Below the pieces are notes generated by a model. The model had not been told where the DNA came from and searched no databases. It was given only the letters and a program-made list of their open reading frames with translations. DNA of 64,000 bases from assembly GCF_000169375.1 (NCBI RefSeq), contig NZ_AAXY01000001.1:186001-250000 (forward strand), read 5' to 3'. The translations under genes were made by a program, and so were the position numbers. This document shows, piece after piece, positions 45,127-53,518 of the stretch (its first letter is position 1; every line of letters begins with the position of its first letter). This DNA comes from Marinobacter sp. ELB17 (GTDB lineage: Bacteria > Pseudomonadota > Gammaproteobacteria > Pseudomonadales > Oleiphilaceae).

Positions 45127-46581
45127 CTAGTCCGCTATGTTAAAGCTGGCTTTGGGGCCGCGTAATGGCTGGCGCTCCTGCGCTTGATCCAAGAAGTGCT
45201 GAATCTCTGGGTGCTGGGGGTGTTGCGGGCACTGGCGTTGAATAAAACCCAAAAACGCCGTGGCTTTTTCCCACTGGCCCAGGCCGTTGGCCAGGGTTTG
45301 CGCGGCCAGCAGGTAGGCTGGCACCAGTGCCTGGCTGTCGGCAAAACGCTTGTGAAAATCCTGTAGCAGTTTCAATGCCAAACGATAGTGACTGCTGCGA
45401 TAAAGTGCGCCGGCCACCGTTACCGAAAGCTCGGCGTCTTGCAAGCGGAATTGTGGGTCTGCCTGCTGCAGCTGCACCAGCAAGTCTGCCAGGGCCTTGC
45501 CATCATTGCGCGCTGCCAGCCAGGCCATGATGCGCGGATGGTTAGCGTGCAGGCTGCGAATGTCATTGCGCGCCGCCAGCAGTCTGTAAAGTTGGCCAAT
45601 GCGCAGCGAGTTGTCTGGCTCGCGCTTGAGCTGCTCTAGCAGCAGAGTCTGCGCGCGATCGTAGTTGCCATCTTTCAGGTTCATGTCCAGGTCGGCATCA
45701 AAGCGCTGGCTGCGATCGCGGTGGTGCTGGTCTTCGGGTTCGACAGCGTCTTGGTAATCCGCAGCAAAGCCCAGCTCCTCCTGATACTGAAACAGCAGAT
45801 AACCCAGCATGTGAAATAGCATCAGGGTAAAAGTGCTGTTAAGAAAACCCGCCAGCGGCCGCGATACCCATTCTGAAAAGTGCGTGAGGGCAAAATCCTG
45901 GGCCGCGGCAGACGCCAGCACCAGAAGAATCAGGTAACCGTAAAGCAGGAAGTAAGGGCTGCCGATGCGGGCGATCAAAGTGGCCAGGTTCAGGGGGTTT
46001 ACCGCCGCACCCACGCTGCGCTCCATGGCCAACACCATAATGCTGGCGGGCAGGGCTAACACCACAAACGCCAGCGTCAGCATTAATAGCAAGGGCCCGC
46101 CCAGCATGCCTGCGGCCGTTACCAGCCCGCCCATCAGCGCAAACACCAGAATCTGCAGAATCACAATGTTAAAGCCGCTGCCGCTAAAGGCCTCGGCCAG
46201 CGGTGGTGGCTTCAGGTGGCCTTCTGCGGTGCGATTGATAACGGCGTAGGTGTATTTCATCAGCGCCAGCGCCAGTAACAGCCACACCAGCATGCCCAGT
46301 AGGTTTTGAGGTACCAGGGCCGGCACCAGTGTGCAGATGGCGATAACCAGCAGTGGATCAGTGTGGAATGGATAGCGGAAAAACGCGCCCAGTCGATGCC
46401 AGAACGGCACTACCTCGGTGGCGGCGCCCAAATAGCGCATTGCCTTGTTGCACAGGGGGCAGAGCCCGCGGCGTTGTTTGGTATTAGCGTCTGGCATGCA
46501 GCGGGCGCAGAAATGCAGCTGGCATTCACCGCAATGCCATTTGGCCGGGTCGCCGGGGTGATAGTGGCAATCGTGTTTCAA
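45127..46581 (-). CDS. Membrane protein with N-terminal zinc finger and C-terminal TPR-like region
   Basis: A 484-residue protein of unknown function. The N-terminus holds a B-box/zinc-ribbon-like cluster: CHYHPGDPAKWHCGECQLHFCARC, then CPLC (about 4-45), enough ligands for two zinc ions. Five or six hydrophobic segments follow (about 75-290). The last 190 residues are soluble and helical with repeat-like Asp/Leu/Ala patterns suggesting TPRs. The domain order of membrane core plus helical repeats parallels the facing rhomboid gene. Zinc binding and topology are inferred from sequence only. Confidence 0.8.
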   Translation of the reverse strand: MKHDCHYHPGDPAKWHCGECQLHFCARCMPDANTKQRRGLCPLCNKAMRYLGAATEVVPFWHRLGAFFRYPFHTDPLLVIAICTLVPALVPQNLLGMLVWLLLALALMKYTYAVINRTAEGHLKPPPLAEAFSGSGFNIVILQILVFALMGGLVTAAGMLGGPLLLMLTLAFVVLALPASIMVLAMERSVGAAVNPLNLATLIARIGSPYFLLYGYLILLVLASAAAQDFALTHFSEWVSRPLAGFLNSTFTLMLFHMLGYLLFQYQEELGFAADYQDAVEPEDQHHRDRSQRFDADLDMNLKDGNYDRAQTLLLEQLKREPDNSLRIGQLYRLLAARNDIRSLHANHPRIMAWLAARNDGKALADLLVQLQQADPQFRLQDAELSVTVAGALYRSSHYRLALKLLQDFHKRFADSQALVPAYLLAAQTLANGLGQWEKATAFLGFIQRQCPQHPQHPEIQHFLDQAQERQPLRGPKASFNIAD

Positions 46582-46595
46582 AATATGTTTGTGTC

Positions 46596-46624
46596 CTGAC
46601 TGGCTTGGGTGCAGTGGCTATAAT
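46596..46624 (+). promoter_or_regulatory. Sigma-70-type promoter ahead of a candidate small RNA
   Basis: CTGACT, a 17-bp spacer and a perfect TATAAT (46619-46624). The predicted transcription start is near 46631. It points away from the zinc-finger gene. Confidence 0.55.
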
Positions 46625-46630
46625 CGCAAA

Positions 46631-46712
46631 AGCGCCGCCTAAAAAATACGTTGTTCCCGTCGTTAACTATGGGTTAGTTGGTCGGGAATTGCCGACCAAC
46701 CCATCATTTTTT
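46631..46712 (+). ncRNA. Candidate intergenic small RNA (about 80 nt)
   Basis: Bounded by a strong -10 on the left and a stable hairpin with six T on the right. No reading frame of note is contained. No known RNA family is recognised. It could also be the leftover leader of a lost gene. Confidence 0.4.
46669..46712 (+). terminator. Strong hairpin terminator
   Basis: Arms ATGGG-(ttag)-TTGGTCGG and CCGACCAACCCAT pair over 13 bp with a 4-nt bulge, followed after CA by six T. Confidence 0.75.
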
Positions 46713-46764
46713 CCATGACTAAGACGGGAAGCTCAGCTTTGAGACATAGGTCTGTAATTCTTCT

Positions 46765-47001
46765 GGCCAGCGCGGTTTTGCGGTGGTCGCGTATGGGGTG
46801 CGGCAACTGTCGCGGCGTACCCAGGAATTTACCACCGAAATCCGTGCCACCACTGCCGAGGTGAACGGCATAAACCTGCAGATTGCATCGGCGACCGAAC
46901 AACAGGCAGTGGCATCCGGACAGATCAACCAGAGCGTTCAGCAGGTGGCTGAACAAAGCCAGGACGTCTTGCGCGAAGCCAAAAAACCCAAGTCATGGTG
47001 A
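46765..47001 (+). pseudogene. Fragment of a methyl-accepting chemotaxis protein
   Basis: About 78 residues in one frame reading GQRGFAVVAYGVRQLSRRTQEFTTEIR..., clearly the hairpin-tip region of a chemotaxis receptor (usually RGFAVVADEVR.LA.RT). It is followed by the ASATEQQAVASGQINQSVQQ segment of the same module. Compared with intact receptors the sensor, membrane and most of the signalling domain are absent. The DE at the hairpin tip has become YG, and some 25 residues seem missing between the two recognisable parts. No proper start exists. It is a decayed remnant. Confidence 0.75.
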
Positions 47002-47047
47002 CCGACATCGCGCAGATGATTGGCCCGGAAGATGAGCTGATCGCCGG

Positions 47048-47076
47048 TTACAAAACCCGCTAAAACCGACTATAAA
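47048..47076 (+). promoter_or_regulatory. Likely acnA promoter
   Basis: TTACAA, a 17-bp spacer and TATAAA followed by AT. It gives a start near 47083 and a leader of about 110 nt that contains the inverted repeat at 47090-47118. Confidence 0.5.
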
Positions 47077-47089
47077 ATGAGTGTTAACG

Positions 47090-47118
47090 CTTCACTATTC
47101 AGCCGCTGAATAGTGAAG
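47090..47118. repeat. Perfect 13-bp inverted repeat in the acnA leader
   Basis: CTTCACTATTCAG, a 3-bp spacer CCG, then CTGAATAGTGAAG. No T tract follows, so it is not a terminator. Its place just after the predicted start suits an operator or an RNA hairpin. Confidence 0.7.
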
Positions 47119-47194
47119 ATCGCTGTTATAGAGTTGCAGTCTACCGAAACGGTGCGATAGTAATAGGAGCTAAATTCACCTTAGGAGGTACGCT

Positions 47195-49963
47195 ATGTCT
47201 AGTGAACTTCACAGTCAGGATAGCCTGAACACCCTTAGCAGCCTGAAGGCTGGAAACACTACCTATTATTATTACAGCTTGCCGAAAGCGGCGGCTGAGC
47301 TGGGTGACCTTGACCGCCTGCCGTTTTCGCTGAAAGTGCTGTTGGAAAACCTGTTGCGCAATGAAGACGGTACCACGGTAGACCGCAGCCATATTGATGC
47401 CATGGTGCAGTGGCTTAAAGACCGCAATTCCGACACTGAAATCCAGTTTCGCCCGGCGCGGGTGTTGATGCAGGACTTTACCGGCGTGCCCGGTGTGGTA
47501 GACCTTGCGGCTATGCGCCAGGCCGTTCAAAAAGCCGGCAAAGACCCGGCAATGATCAACCCGCTGACGCCGGTGGACCTGGTGATAGACCACTCCGTTA
47601 TGGTTGATCGCTTTGGCGACGCTTCGGCGTTCAAAGACAACGTTGCCATGGAAATGGAGCGCAACCAGGAGCGCTACGAGTTCTTGCGCTGGGGCCAGCA
47701 GGCCTTTGATAATTTCCGCGTGGTGCCACCCGGAACCGGTATTTGCCACCAGGTGAACCTGGAATACCTGGGCAAAACCGTATGGCACAAACAGCTGGGC
47801 GACAAAACCCTGGCTTACCCGGACACCTTGGTGGGTACCGATTCCCACACCACTATGATCAACGGCCTGGGCATACTGGGCTGGGGTGTGGGCGGTATTG
47901 AAGCCGAAGCCGCCATGCTGGGCCAGCCGGTATCTATGTTAATTCCCGAAGTGGTTGGCTTTAAAATCAGCGGAAAATTGCGCGAAGGCATTACCGCCAC
48001 CGATCTGGTGCTGACCGTTACCGAAATGCTGCGCAGCCATGGAGTCGTGGGTAAATTTGTCGAGTTTTACGGCGACGGCCTGAAAGACATGCCGGTGGCC
48101 GACCGCGCTACCATTGCCAACATGGCGCCTGAATACGGTGCCACCTGCGGCTTCTTCCCGGTAGACGAACAGACTCTGAAGTATCTGCGCCTGACCGGCC
48201 GTGAGCAGCAGCAGGTCGAGCTGGTAGAAGCCTACGCCAAGGCACAGGGCCTGTGGCGTGAACCCGGCCACGAGCCGGCGTATACCGCTACCCTCGAATT
48301 GGATATGGATGAGGTCGAAGCCAGCATGGCTGGACCCAAGCGCCCGCAAGACAGGGTGGCGCTGAAGAACATGAAAGCCGCGTTTGAACTGGTGATGGAA
48401 ACCGGCGAAGGCGCACCCAAAACGAATGATAAACGCGACAACGCACTTGGATCTGAGGGTGGACAAACCGCCGTCGGTGTCGACAACAGTTATCATCATC
48501 ACTCCAGTCAGATGCTGGCTATGAATGGCCAGGAAACCCGACTGGACCCGGGCGCGGTTGTGATTGCGGCGATTACCTCGTGCACCAACACGTCCAACCC
48601 CAGCGTTATGATGGCCGCTGGCCTGGTAGCACAAAAAGCGGTCGCCAAGGGCTTGAAAACCAAGCCTTGGGTGAAGACGTCGTTGGCGCCAGGCTCGAAA
48701 GTGGTCACCGAGTATCTGCGCGCAGGCGGTTTTCAGGGCGACCTGAACAAGCTCGGTTTTGATCTGGTGGGCTACGGTTGCACCACGTGTATCGGCAACT
48801 CCGGCCCGCTGCCCGATGCGGTGGAAAAAGCCATTGCCGATGGTGACATTACCGTGGCGTCGGTGCTGTCTGGTAATCGCAACTTTGAAGGCCGGGTGCA
48901 CCCGCTGGTGAAAACCAATTGGTTGGCGTCGCCGCCCTTAGTAGTGGCTTACGCACTGGCGGGTAACGTACGGGTGAATCTGCTGGAAGATTCGCTGGGT
49001 GACGACAAAGACGGCAACCCGGTGTACCTGAAAGACCTATGGCCCAGCCAGCAGGAAGTGGCAGAGGCGGTGGAAAAAGTCAAAACGGACATGTTTCGCA
49101 CCGAATACGCCGCCGTGTTTGACGGCGATGCTACCTGGCAGGCCATAGAGGTGCCAAAAACCAAGGTGTACAAGTGGTCAGACGATTCGACCTACATCCA
49201 GCACCCGCCGTTCTTCGAAGACATGGGCCCAGAGCCCGAGCCGGTGGACGACATTCGCGAAGCGCGTATTCTTGCGCTGCTGGGGGATTCGGTCACCACC
49301 GATCACATATCCCCCGCCGGCTCGTTCAGGGCCGATAGCCCCGCCGGTAAATACCTGCAGGAGCACGGTGTAGAACCAAAAAACTTCAACTCTTACGGTT
49401 CACGTCGCGGCAACCACCAGGTGATGATGCGTGGCACCTTTGCCAACGTACGTATTCGCAATGAAATGTTGGATGGCGTAGAAGGCGGGTTTACTCGTTA
49501 CGTGCCTGATGGCAAACAGATGCCGATCTACGACGCCGCAATGAAGTACCAGCAGCAGGGTACGCCGCTGGTGGTGATTGCCGGTAAGGAATACGGTACC
49601 GGCTCCAGCCGTGATTGGGCCGCCAAAGGCACTCGCCTGCTGGGCGTGCGTGCGGTAGTCGCCGAATCTTACGAGCGTATTCACCGCTCCAACCTGATTG
49701 GCATGGGCGTAATGCCACTGCAGTTCCAAAGTGGCACCGACCGCAAAACCCTGAAGCTGACCGGCGATGAAACCATCGCTATTGATGGCTTGTCTGGTGA
49801 CATCACGACCGGGCAAATTCTGAGCATGACGGTCACTTATGGGGATGGCACAACCGCAAGTTGTGATTTACTATCGCGCATAGACACAGCGAACGAAGCG
49901 GTGTACTTCCGCCACGGCGGGATTCTGCACTACGTGGTTCGGGAAATGCTGCGTAATGCCTGA
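47195..49963 (+). CDS. acnA: Aconitate hydratase A
   Basis: Interconverts citrate and isocitrate through cis-aconitate in the TCA cycle; carries a 4Fe-4S cluster. The 922-residue protein has the three cluster cysteines at C463 (SCTNTSNP), C529 and C532 (GCTTC), with the 66- and 3-residue spacing of E. coli AcnA. Other family motifs include VGTDSHTTMINGLG, near residue 215, and the C-terminal swivel-domain segment GKEYGTGSSRDWAAKGT. A near-perfect site TAGGAGGT precedes the ATG. It stands alone between the chemotaxis fragment and a strong terminator. Internal low-complexity around residues 390-430 is modest. Confidence 0.98.
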   Translation: MSSELHSQDSLNTLSSLKAGNTTYYYYSLPKAAAELGDLDRLPFSLKVLLENLLRNEDGTTVDRSHIDAMVQWLKDRNSDTEIQFRPARVLMQDFTGVPGVVDLAAMRQAVQKAGKDPAMINPLTPVDLVIDHSVMVDRFGDASAFKDNVAMEMERNQERYEFLRWGQQAFDNFRVVPPGTGICHQVNLEYLGKTVWHKQLGDKTLAYPDTLVGTDSHTTMINGLGILGWGVGGIEAEAAMLGQPVSMLIPEVVGFKISGKLREGITATDLVLTVTEMLRSHGVVGKFVEFYGDGLKDMPVADRATIANMAPEYGATCGFFPVDEQTLKYLRLTGREQQQVELVEAYAKAQGLWREPGHEPAYTATLELDMDEVEASMAGPKRPQDRVALKNMKAAFELVMETGEGAPKTNDKRDNALGSEGGQTAVGVDNSYHHHSSQMLAMNGQETRLDPGAVVIAAITSCTNTSNPSVMMAAGLVAQKAVAKGLKTKPWVKTSLAPGSKVVTEYLRAGGFQGDLNKLGFDLVGYGCTTCIGNSGPLPDAVEKAIADGDITVASVLSGNRNFEGRVHPLVKTNWLASPPLVVAYALAGNVRVNLLEDSLGDDKDGNPVYLKDLWPSQQEVAEAVEKVKTDMFRTEYAAVFDGDATWQAIEVPKTKVYKWSDDSTYIQHPPFFEDMGPEPEPVDDIREARILALLGDSVTTDHISPAGSFRADSPAGKYLQEHGVEPKNFNSYGSRRGNHQVMMRGTFANVRIRNEMLDGVEGGFTRYVPDGKQMPIYDAAMKYQQQGTPLVVIAGKEYGTGSSRDWAAKGTRLLGVRAVVAESYERIHRSNLIGMGVMPLQFQSGTDRKTLKLTGDETIAIDGLSGDITTGQILSMTVTYGDGTTASCDLLSRIDTANEAVYFRHGGILHYVVREMLRNA

Positions 49964-49986
49964 TTTCTGTTGCTAAAAGTCGTTAT

Positions 49987-50028
49987 GAACAAAAGGCCAG
50001 CTACCTAAAGGGAGCTGGCCTTTTGTTC
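49987..50028. terminator. Terminator after acnA
   Basis: Perfect 16-bp arms GAACAAAAGGCCAGCT / AGCTGGCCTTTTGTTC separated by 10 bp. A and T runs lie within the arms, so it can work in both directions. Confidence 0.85.
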
Positions 50029-50159
50029 ATGTGGCGGTGCGAGCATCAAAGCCTGTAATGCTGTGCGCGCAGTTTACGATCGTATATTTGACACGTTGTC
50101 TGAACGTTTTTGGCAGGTGCGTCGTTTTGGTAAGTCTCACTAAGGGAAAAGGCCATAGG

Positions 50160-51284
50160 ATGAATGTGTTGATTGTTGACAGCGACGACAACATGGTTGC
50201 TTTGCTGACCAGTATTTGCGTCGGTGTAGACCCAAGGGTGCGAGTGCACGCATTTGGCTTTGTGCAGAACGCTTTGGACCACTGGGAAGTTCACGGAGCG
50301 GATTTGATACTGGCGGATGTGCACCTTCCCGATGGCAGCAGCCTGGAGCTTATTCGCCGTGTGCGCCGCTCGCAAAGCGAGGTGCCCGTGTTAATGATCA
50401 GCCGAACGGCCGATCGTGAATCCATATTGAAGGCGGCTCGCCTGGGCATCAGTGGCTTTGTCAGTAAACCGTTCAGCGTTGAATTATTGCACCAGCGGCT
50501 GCGCAGTTTGCTCCCCCAAGGGCAGATAGGTGTCAGTATGAACCTGAACGAGCACATTGCCGCAGCTGTTAGCACCATGGTGCAGCTACCCGGGGCCCCG
50601 AACACCGCTGGAATAATCGAGCTGCTTGAGCGTGGCCAGGATGTCAGCGCGGCAGAGCTGGTGCGATCATGGCGTAACGAAGTTTCAGTAACGGCGCGTT
50701 TACTGGCGGTTGCGGGCAGTATTTCTTTTCGCCGCTCCGGACTGCCGGTGACAACACTGAAGGATGCCATTCTGGCTCTGGGTGTGCCTATGGCACTGAA
50801 TCACGCGCTGGCGCTGTCGTTGGATATTTGTGGACAGTTGGCGCAGCCGTTACTGGCACAAAAAGCAAAAGAATTGCTGGTACAGGCCGTGGCCGTGGCC
50901 GACGGTGCGTACCGGCTGGCATTGAAGCTTGGTGAGCCTGCCGTACTCTGCCATACCGCCGGATTGTTGAGCCGGGCCGGAGACTTAGCGGCGTTAAAAC
51001 TGATGCAACAGTACTGTGACTCAGGCGACAAAGCCCTGAGCGCTGAGGCGATAGACCAGGCCCTGGCCGACTGGGCACAACCCTTGGGCAATCAGATTAA
51101 AGTGCACTGGCGCCTGCCGCTGCCGCTGCGGGAGCTGATCGGTGCTGTACATTTTCTACCGCGAGAAACAGTGATCCAGTCGAAACTGATTATGCGGGCT
51201 GCCGGGTTATACGAGAGTGGGCTAATAGACAGTGATGACGGTAAGTGGTTAATGCGTCGGCTCGGGCTGGATGGTTTAGGTTAA
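50160..51284 (+). CDS. Receiver-HDOD domain regulator
   Basis: A 374-residue two-domain protein. The receiver domain (1-115) has SDDN in place of the usual acidic pair, acceptor D53 in LADVHLPDG and the conserved FVSKPF lysine. An HDOD domain (about 140-340), an HD-related fold without the full metal-binding histidines, begins IIELLERGQDVSAAELVRSW. Proteins of this layout are output regulators that act by protein interaction in motility, biofilm or stress networks; the target is unknown. No kinase is adjacent. The ATG at 50160 gives the typical MNVLIVDSDD start; the longer frame to 50031 is rejected. Confidence 0.85.
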   Translation: MNVLIVDSDDNMVALLTSICVGVDPRVRVHAFGFVQNALDHWEVHGADLILADVHLPDGSSLELIRRVRRSQSEVPVLMISRTADRESILKAARLGISGFVSKPFSVELLHQRLRSLLPQGQIGVSMNLNEHIAAAVSTMVQLPGAPNTAGIIELLERGQDVSAAELVRSWRNEVSVTARLLAVAGSISFRRSGLPVTTLKDAILALGVPMALNHALALSLDICGQLAQPLLAQKAKELLVQAVAVADGAYRLALKLGEPAVLCHTAGLLSRAGDLAALKLMQQYCDSGDKALSAEAIDQALADWAQPLGNQIKVHWRLPLPLRELIGAVHFLPRETVIQSKLIMRAAGLYESGLIDSDDGKWLMRRLGLDGLG

Positions 51285-51372
51285 AGCACGATCTGGCTCC
51301 TAACGGTGGCTGCTGTTCGGGCAATCGGTTAAAATCTGCCACGCATTTTGACAACCATCCATCAAGGCCATT

Positions 51373-51693
51373 ATGTCTTCTTCTGAATCTGCGAATGAAA
51401 TCAAAGCCCGACTGAATCTTGAAACCTCCCGTATTCACTGGCATGACCTGCAAACGTATTATGCCCGCGGGCAAGTTGTGCGAGTGGCCGCCGACACCGA
51501 TTTGTTAAACGTGGCGTGCGAGTTGGTTGCCGACAACAAAGTACAGTTTGAACACTGGCTGGCCAGCGGCAAGGTGGGTGATGTTGCGCCGGATCTGGCC
51601 CGCGCCTGGCACCAAAACAATACCGAGTTGTGGGCAGTGGTGATCGCGCCCTGGGTGCTGGTGCAAGACCGTGCCGACGGCGCAATGCACTGA
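51373..51693 (+). CDS. DUF2288-family protein
   Basis: A 106-residue cytosolic protein of a conserved but uncharacterised family. Recognised by TSRIHWHDLQTYYARGQVVRV near the N-terminus and the C-terminal LWAVVIAPWVLVQDR, both hallmarks of DUF2288. AAGG lies ahead of the ATG. Its stop overlaps the start of the exporter gene (TGATG at 51691-51695), so both are made from one message, although no functional link is known. Confidence 0.88.
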   Translation: MSSSESANEIKARLNLETSRIHWHDLQTYYARGQVVRVAADTDLLNVACELVADNKVQFEHWLASGKVGDVAPDLARAWHQNNTELWAVVIAPWVLVQDRADGAMH

Positions 51694-52601
51694 TGCTGAC
51701 CGGAGTGCTGCTGATACTGGCGCCATTGTTTCTGGGTTTCGCCATTTTTATTTCCAACCGTCGAGCGATGACGGTTATTCACTACCTGGTAGAAACTATG
51801 GTGTACCTGATTCTGGGTATGCTTGGTTTGGGGCTAGGGCAAATGGAAGGCTTAGGCAGTCAGCTCAGCACCATGGCAAGCCAGGTGTTGGCTCTGGTGG
51901 CACTGTTGTTGCTGTGCAATATGGGTGGCTTGTGGCTGTTCCACCGTTGGCGCCCGCTGACAGTGAACCGCGCGGAAGAGTCGGCTAGTCCGGGCAATCG
52001 GCGGCTGTTCATGGCGGCGTTAAAACCATTGATCGCGGCGCTTGCTGGCTTGTTGTTGGGCTATTACCTGTTGCCGGCTATACCGTTTATCGATCAGATC
52101 GCCACCGGCCTGCTAATGTTGTTGTTGTTGCTGATTGGCTTGCAGCTTCGTAACGCTGGTTTGTCTCTGCGCAAGCTGCTGATGAACGTGCAGGGCCTGG
52201 GTATTGCGCTGGTTTTAATGGCCAGTTCGATGCTGGCGGGTGTGCTGCTGATACCGGTGCTAGGCTTGCCATGGCATCAGACATTGGCACTGACTTCCGG
52301 CTTTGGCTTTTATTCGTTGTCGGGAATTGTCATTGGTGATGCCATGGGTCCCGCCTGGGGCGGGGTGGCGTTTATGAACGACGTACTGCGCGAAATTATC
52401 GCTCTGGCCATTATTCCGCTGGTGATCGCCCGCCGCCCGGCAATGGCCATTGGTTATGGCGGCGCCACCTCTATGGATTTCACCCTGCCGGTGATTCGCA
52501 GCAGCGGCGGCTTGGCCTGCGTGCCCGTGGCTATCGCCTCTGGTTTTTTGCTGTCTTTTTTCGCACCGGTGTTCATGGGGCTGTTTTTGTCATTAGGCTA
52601 G
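51693..52601 (+). CDS. lysO: LysO-family lysine exporter
   Basis: Membrane protein exporting L-lysine and related toxic analogues. The 302-residue length fits E. coli LysO (YbjE). It has about eight hydrophobic segments arranged in the family pattern, with the second half containing GFGFYSLSGIVIGDAMGPAWGGVAFMNDVLRE, a conserved block likely lining the transport path. The ATG at 51693 overlaps the DUF2288 stop; a longer frame to 51630 is rejected. The substrate is inferred from the family. Confidence 0.88.
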   Translation: MLTGVLLILAPLFLGFAIFISNRRAMTVIHYLVETMVYLILGMLGLGLGQMEGLGSQLSTMASQVLALVALLLLCNMGGLWLFHRWRPLTVNRAEESASPGNRRLFMAALKPLIAALAGLLLGYYLLPAIPFIDQIATGLLMLLLLLIGLQLRNAGLSLRKLLMNVQGLGIALVLMASSMLAGVLLIPVLGLPWHQTLALTSGFGFYSLSGIVIGDAMGPAWGGVAFMNDVLREIIALAIIPLVIARRPAMAIGYGGATSMDFTLPVIRSSGGLACVPVAIASGFLLSFFAPVFMGLFLSLG

Positions 52602-52624
52602 GCAAGTCTGACCCGGTTGCGGCT

Positions 52625-53434
52625 TTAGCCCGCCGGAAAAAACGTGCGCAAGCTGTTGTGGTAGGTTTGCTCGATCACCTGCTGCAACGGCAGCTCTTTT
52701 ACTTCGGCAATTTTTTCGGCCACAAAGGGCAGGTAACAAGGCGCGTTCTCACGCCCGCGATAGGGTACCGGGGTCAAAAACGGCGCGTCGGTTTCCAGCA
52801 GAATTTGTTCGATGGGCGATATGCGTACAATGTCCCGCACGCTTTCGGCTTTGTTGAAGGTCGTTATGCCGTTAAAACCCAGGCACCAGCCCTGGTCCAG
52901 GGCATAGCGCGCCAGCCCGGGGCCGGAGGTAAAGCTATGAATCACTCCGCGCCGGGTCAGGCTTGCTTCGAATTTGCGTAGAATTTCAATCATGTCGTCG
53001 TCGGCGTCGCGGCTGTGAATCACTACCGGTTTGTTGCAGTCGCAGGCAATTTGTAGCTGGCGGCGAAACACGGTGCGCTGCACCTCGCGGTCAGCGTGAT
53101 CGTAGTAATAATCCAGCCCGATTTCGCCGACCGCGACGATTTTTGTATCGCCGGCGTGGGTGCGGATTTCAGCCTCCACTTCATCGTTGTAGGTTTCGGC
53201 TTCGTGGGGATGAATCCCCTGGGTGCCATAAATCCAGGGTGCCATCTGGCTCAGTTGCCGCACACGCTCAAGATTATCCGGAGCGACCGCAATAGTGATG
53301 ATGCGCTCAATGTTCAGCTGCTCACTTTGCAGTAGAATATCCTCAAGTGGGCGCTCTTTGAGGTAGTCCAGATGGCAGTGGGTTTCTATGATAGGGTGAT
53401 CAAATCGTGGAATTTCACGACGCTTCTTACTCAT
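52625..53434 (-). CDS. tatD: TatD-family metal-dependent deoxyribonuclease
   Basis: A TIM-barrel metal-dependent hydrolase; TatD proteins act as 3'-5' exonucleases in DNA repair. The 269-residue protein has the metal motif ETHCHLDYL near residue 18, the glutamate in AVGEIGLDYYY (about 100-110), PVVIHSRDADDD (about 135-147), the HSFTSG histidine and the terminal ETDAPFL aspartate. The N-terminal extension SKKRREIPRFDHPI is basic and not typical. Family membership is certain; assignment to TatD rather than the paralogues YcfH or YjjV is not. Confidence 0.9.
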   Translation of the reverse strand: MSKKRREIPRFDHPIIETHCHLDYLKERPLEDILLQSEQLNIERIITIAVAPDNLERVRQLSQMAPWIYGTQGIHPHEAETYNDEVEAEIRTHAGDTKIVAVGEIGLDYYYDHADREVQRTVFRRQLQIACDCNKPVVIHSRDADDDMIEILRKFEASLTRRGVIHSFTSGPGLARYALDQGWCLGFNGITTFNKAESVRDIVRISPIEQILLETDAPFLTPVPYRGRENAPCYLPFVAEKIAEVKELPLQQVIEQTYHNSLRTFFPAG

Positions 53435-53518
53435 GAGTCACTCGCAATACGTTGTCGGCAAGGAATGTCGCAATATTAACAGTTTTACGCTTTGTTCACC
53501 CAGCCAAAGGAGAGTTCT

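Larger units (their letters stand above)
46582..47194. other. About 610 bp without an intact gene
   Basis: Contains, in order, a promoter-like sequence and terminator that could bound a small RNA, a fragment of a chemotaxis receptor, a perfect inverted repeat and a likely acnA promoter with its ribosome-binding site. These are listed separately. Confidence 0.8.

Noticed and set aside
47939..48901. Long antisense reading frame (320 codons) opposite acnA
   Set aside because: It lies wholly over a strongly conserved enzyme, has no ribosome-binding site and no family resemblance; high GC makes such frames common here.
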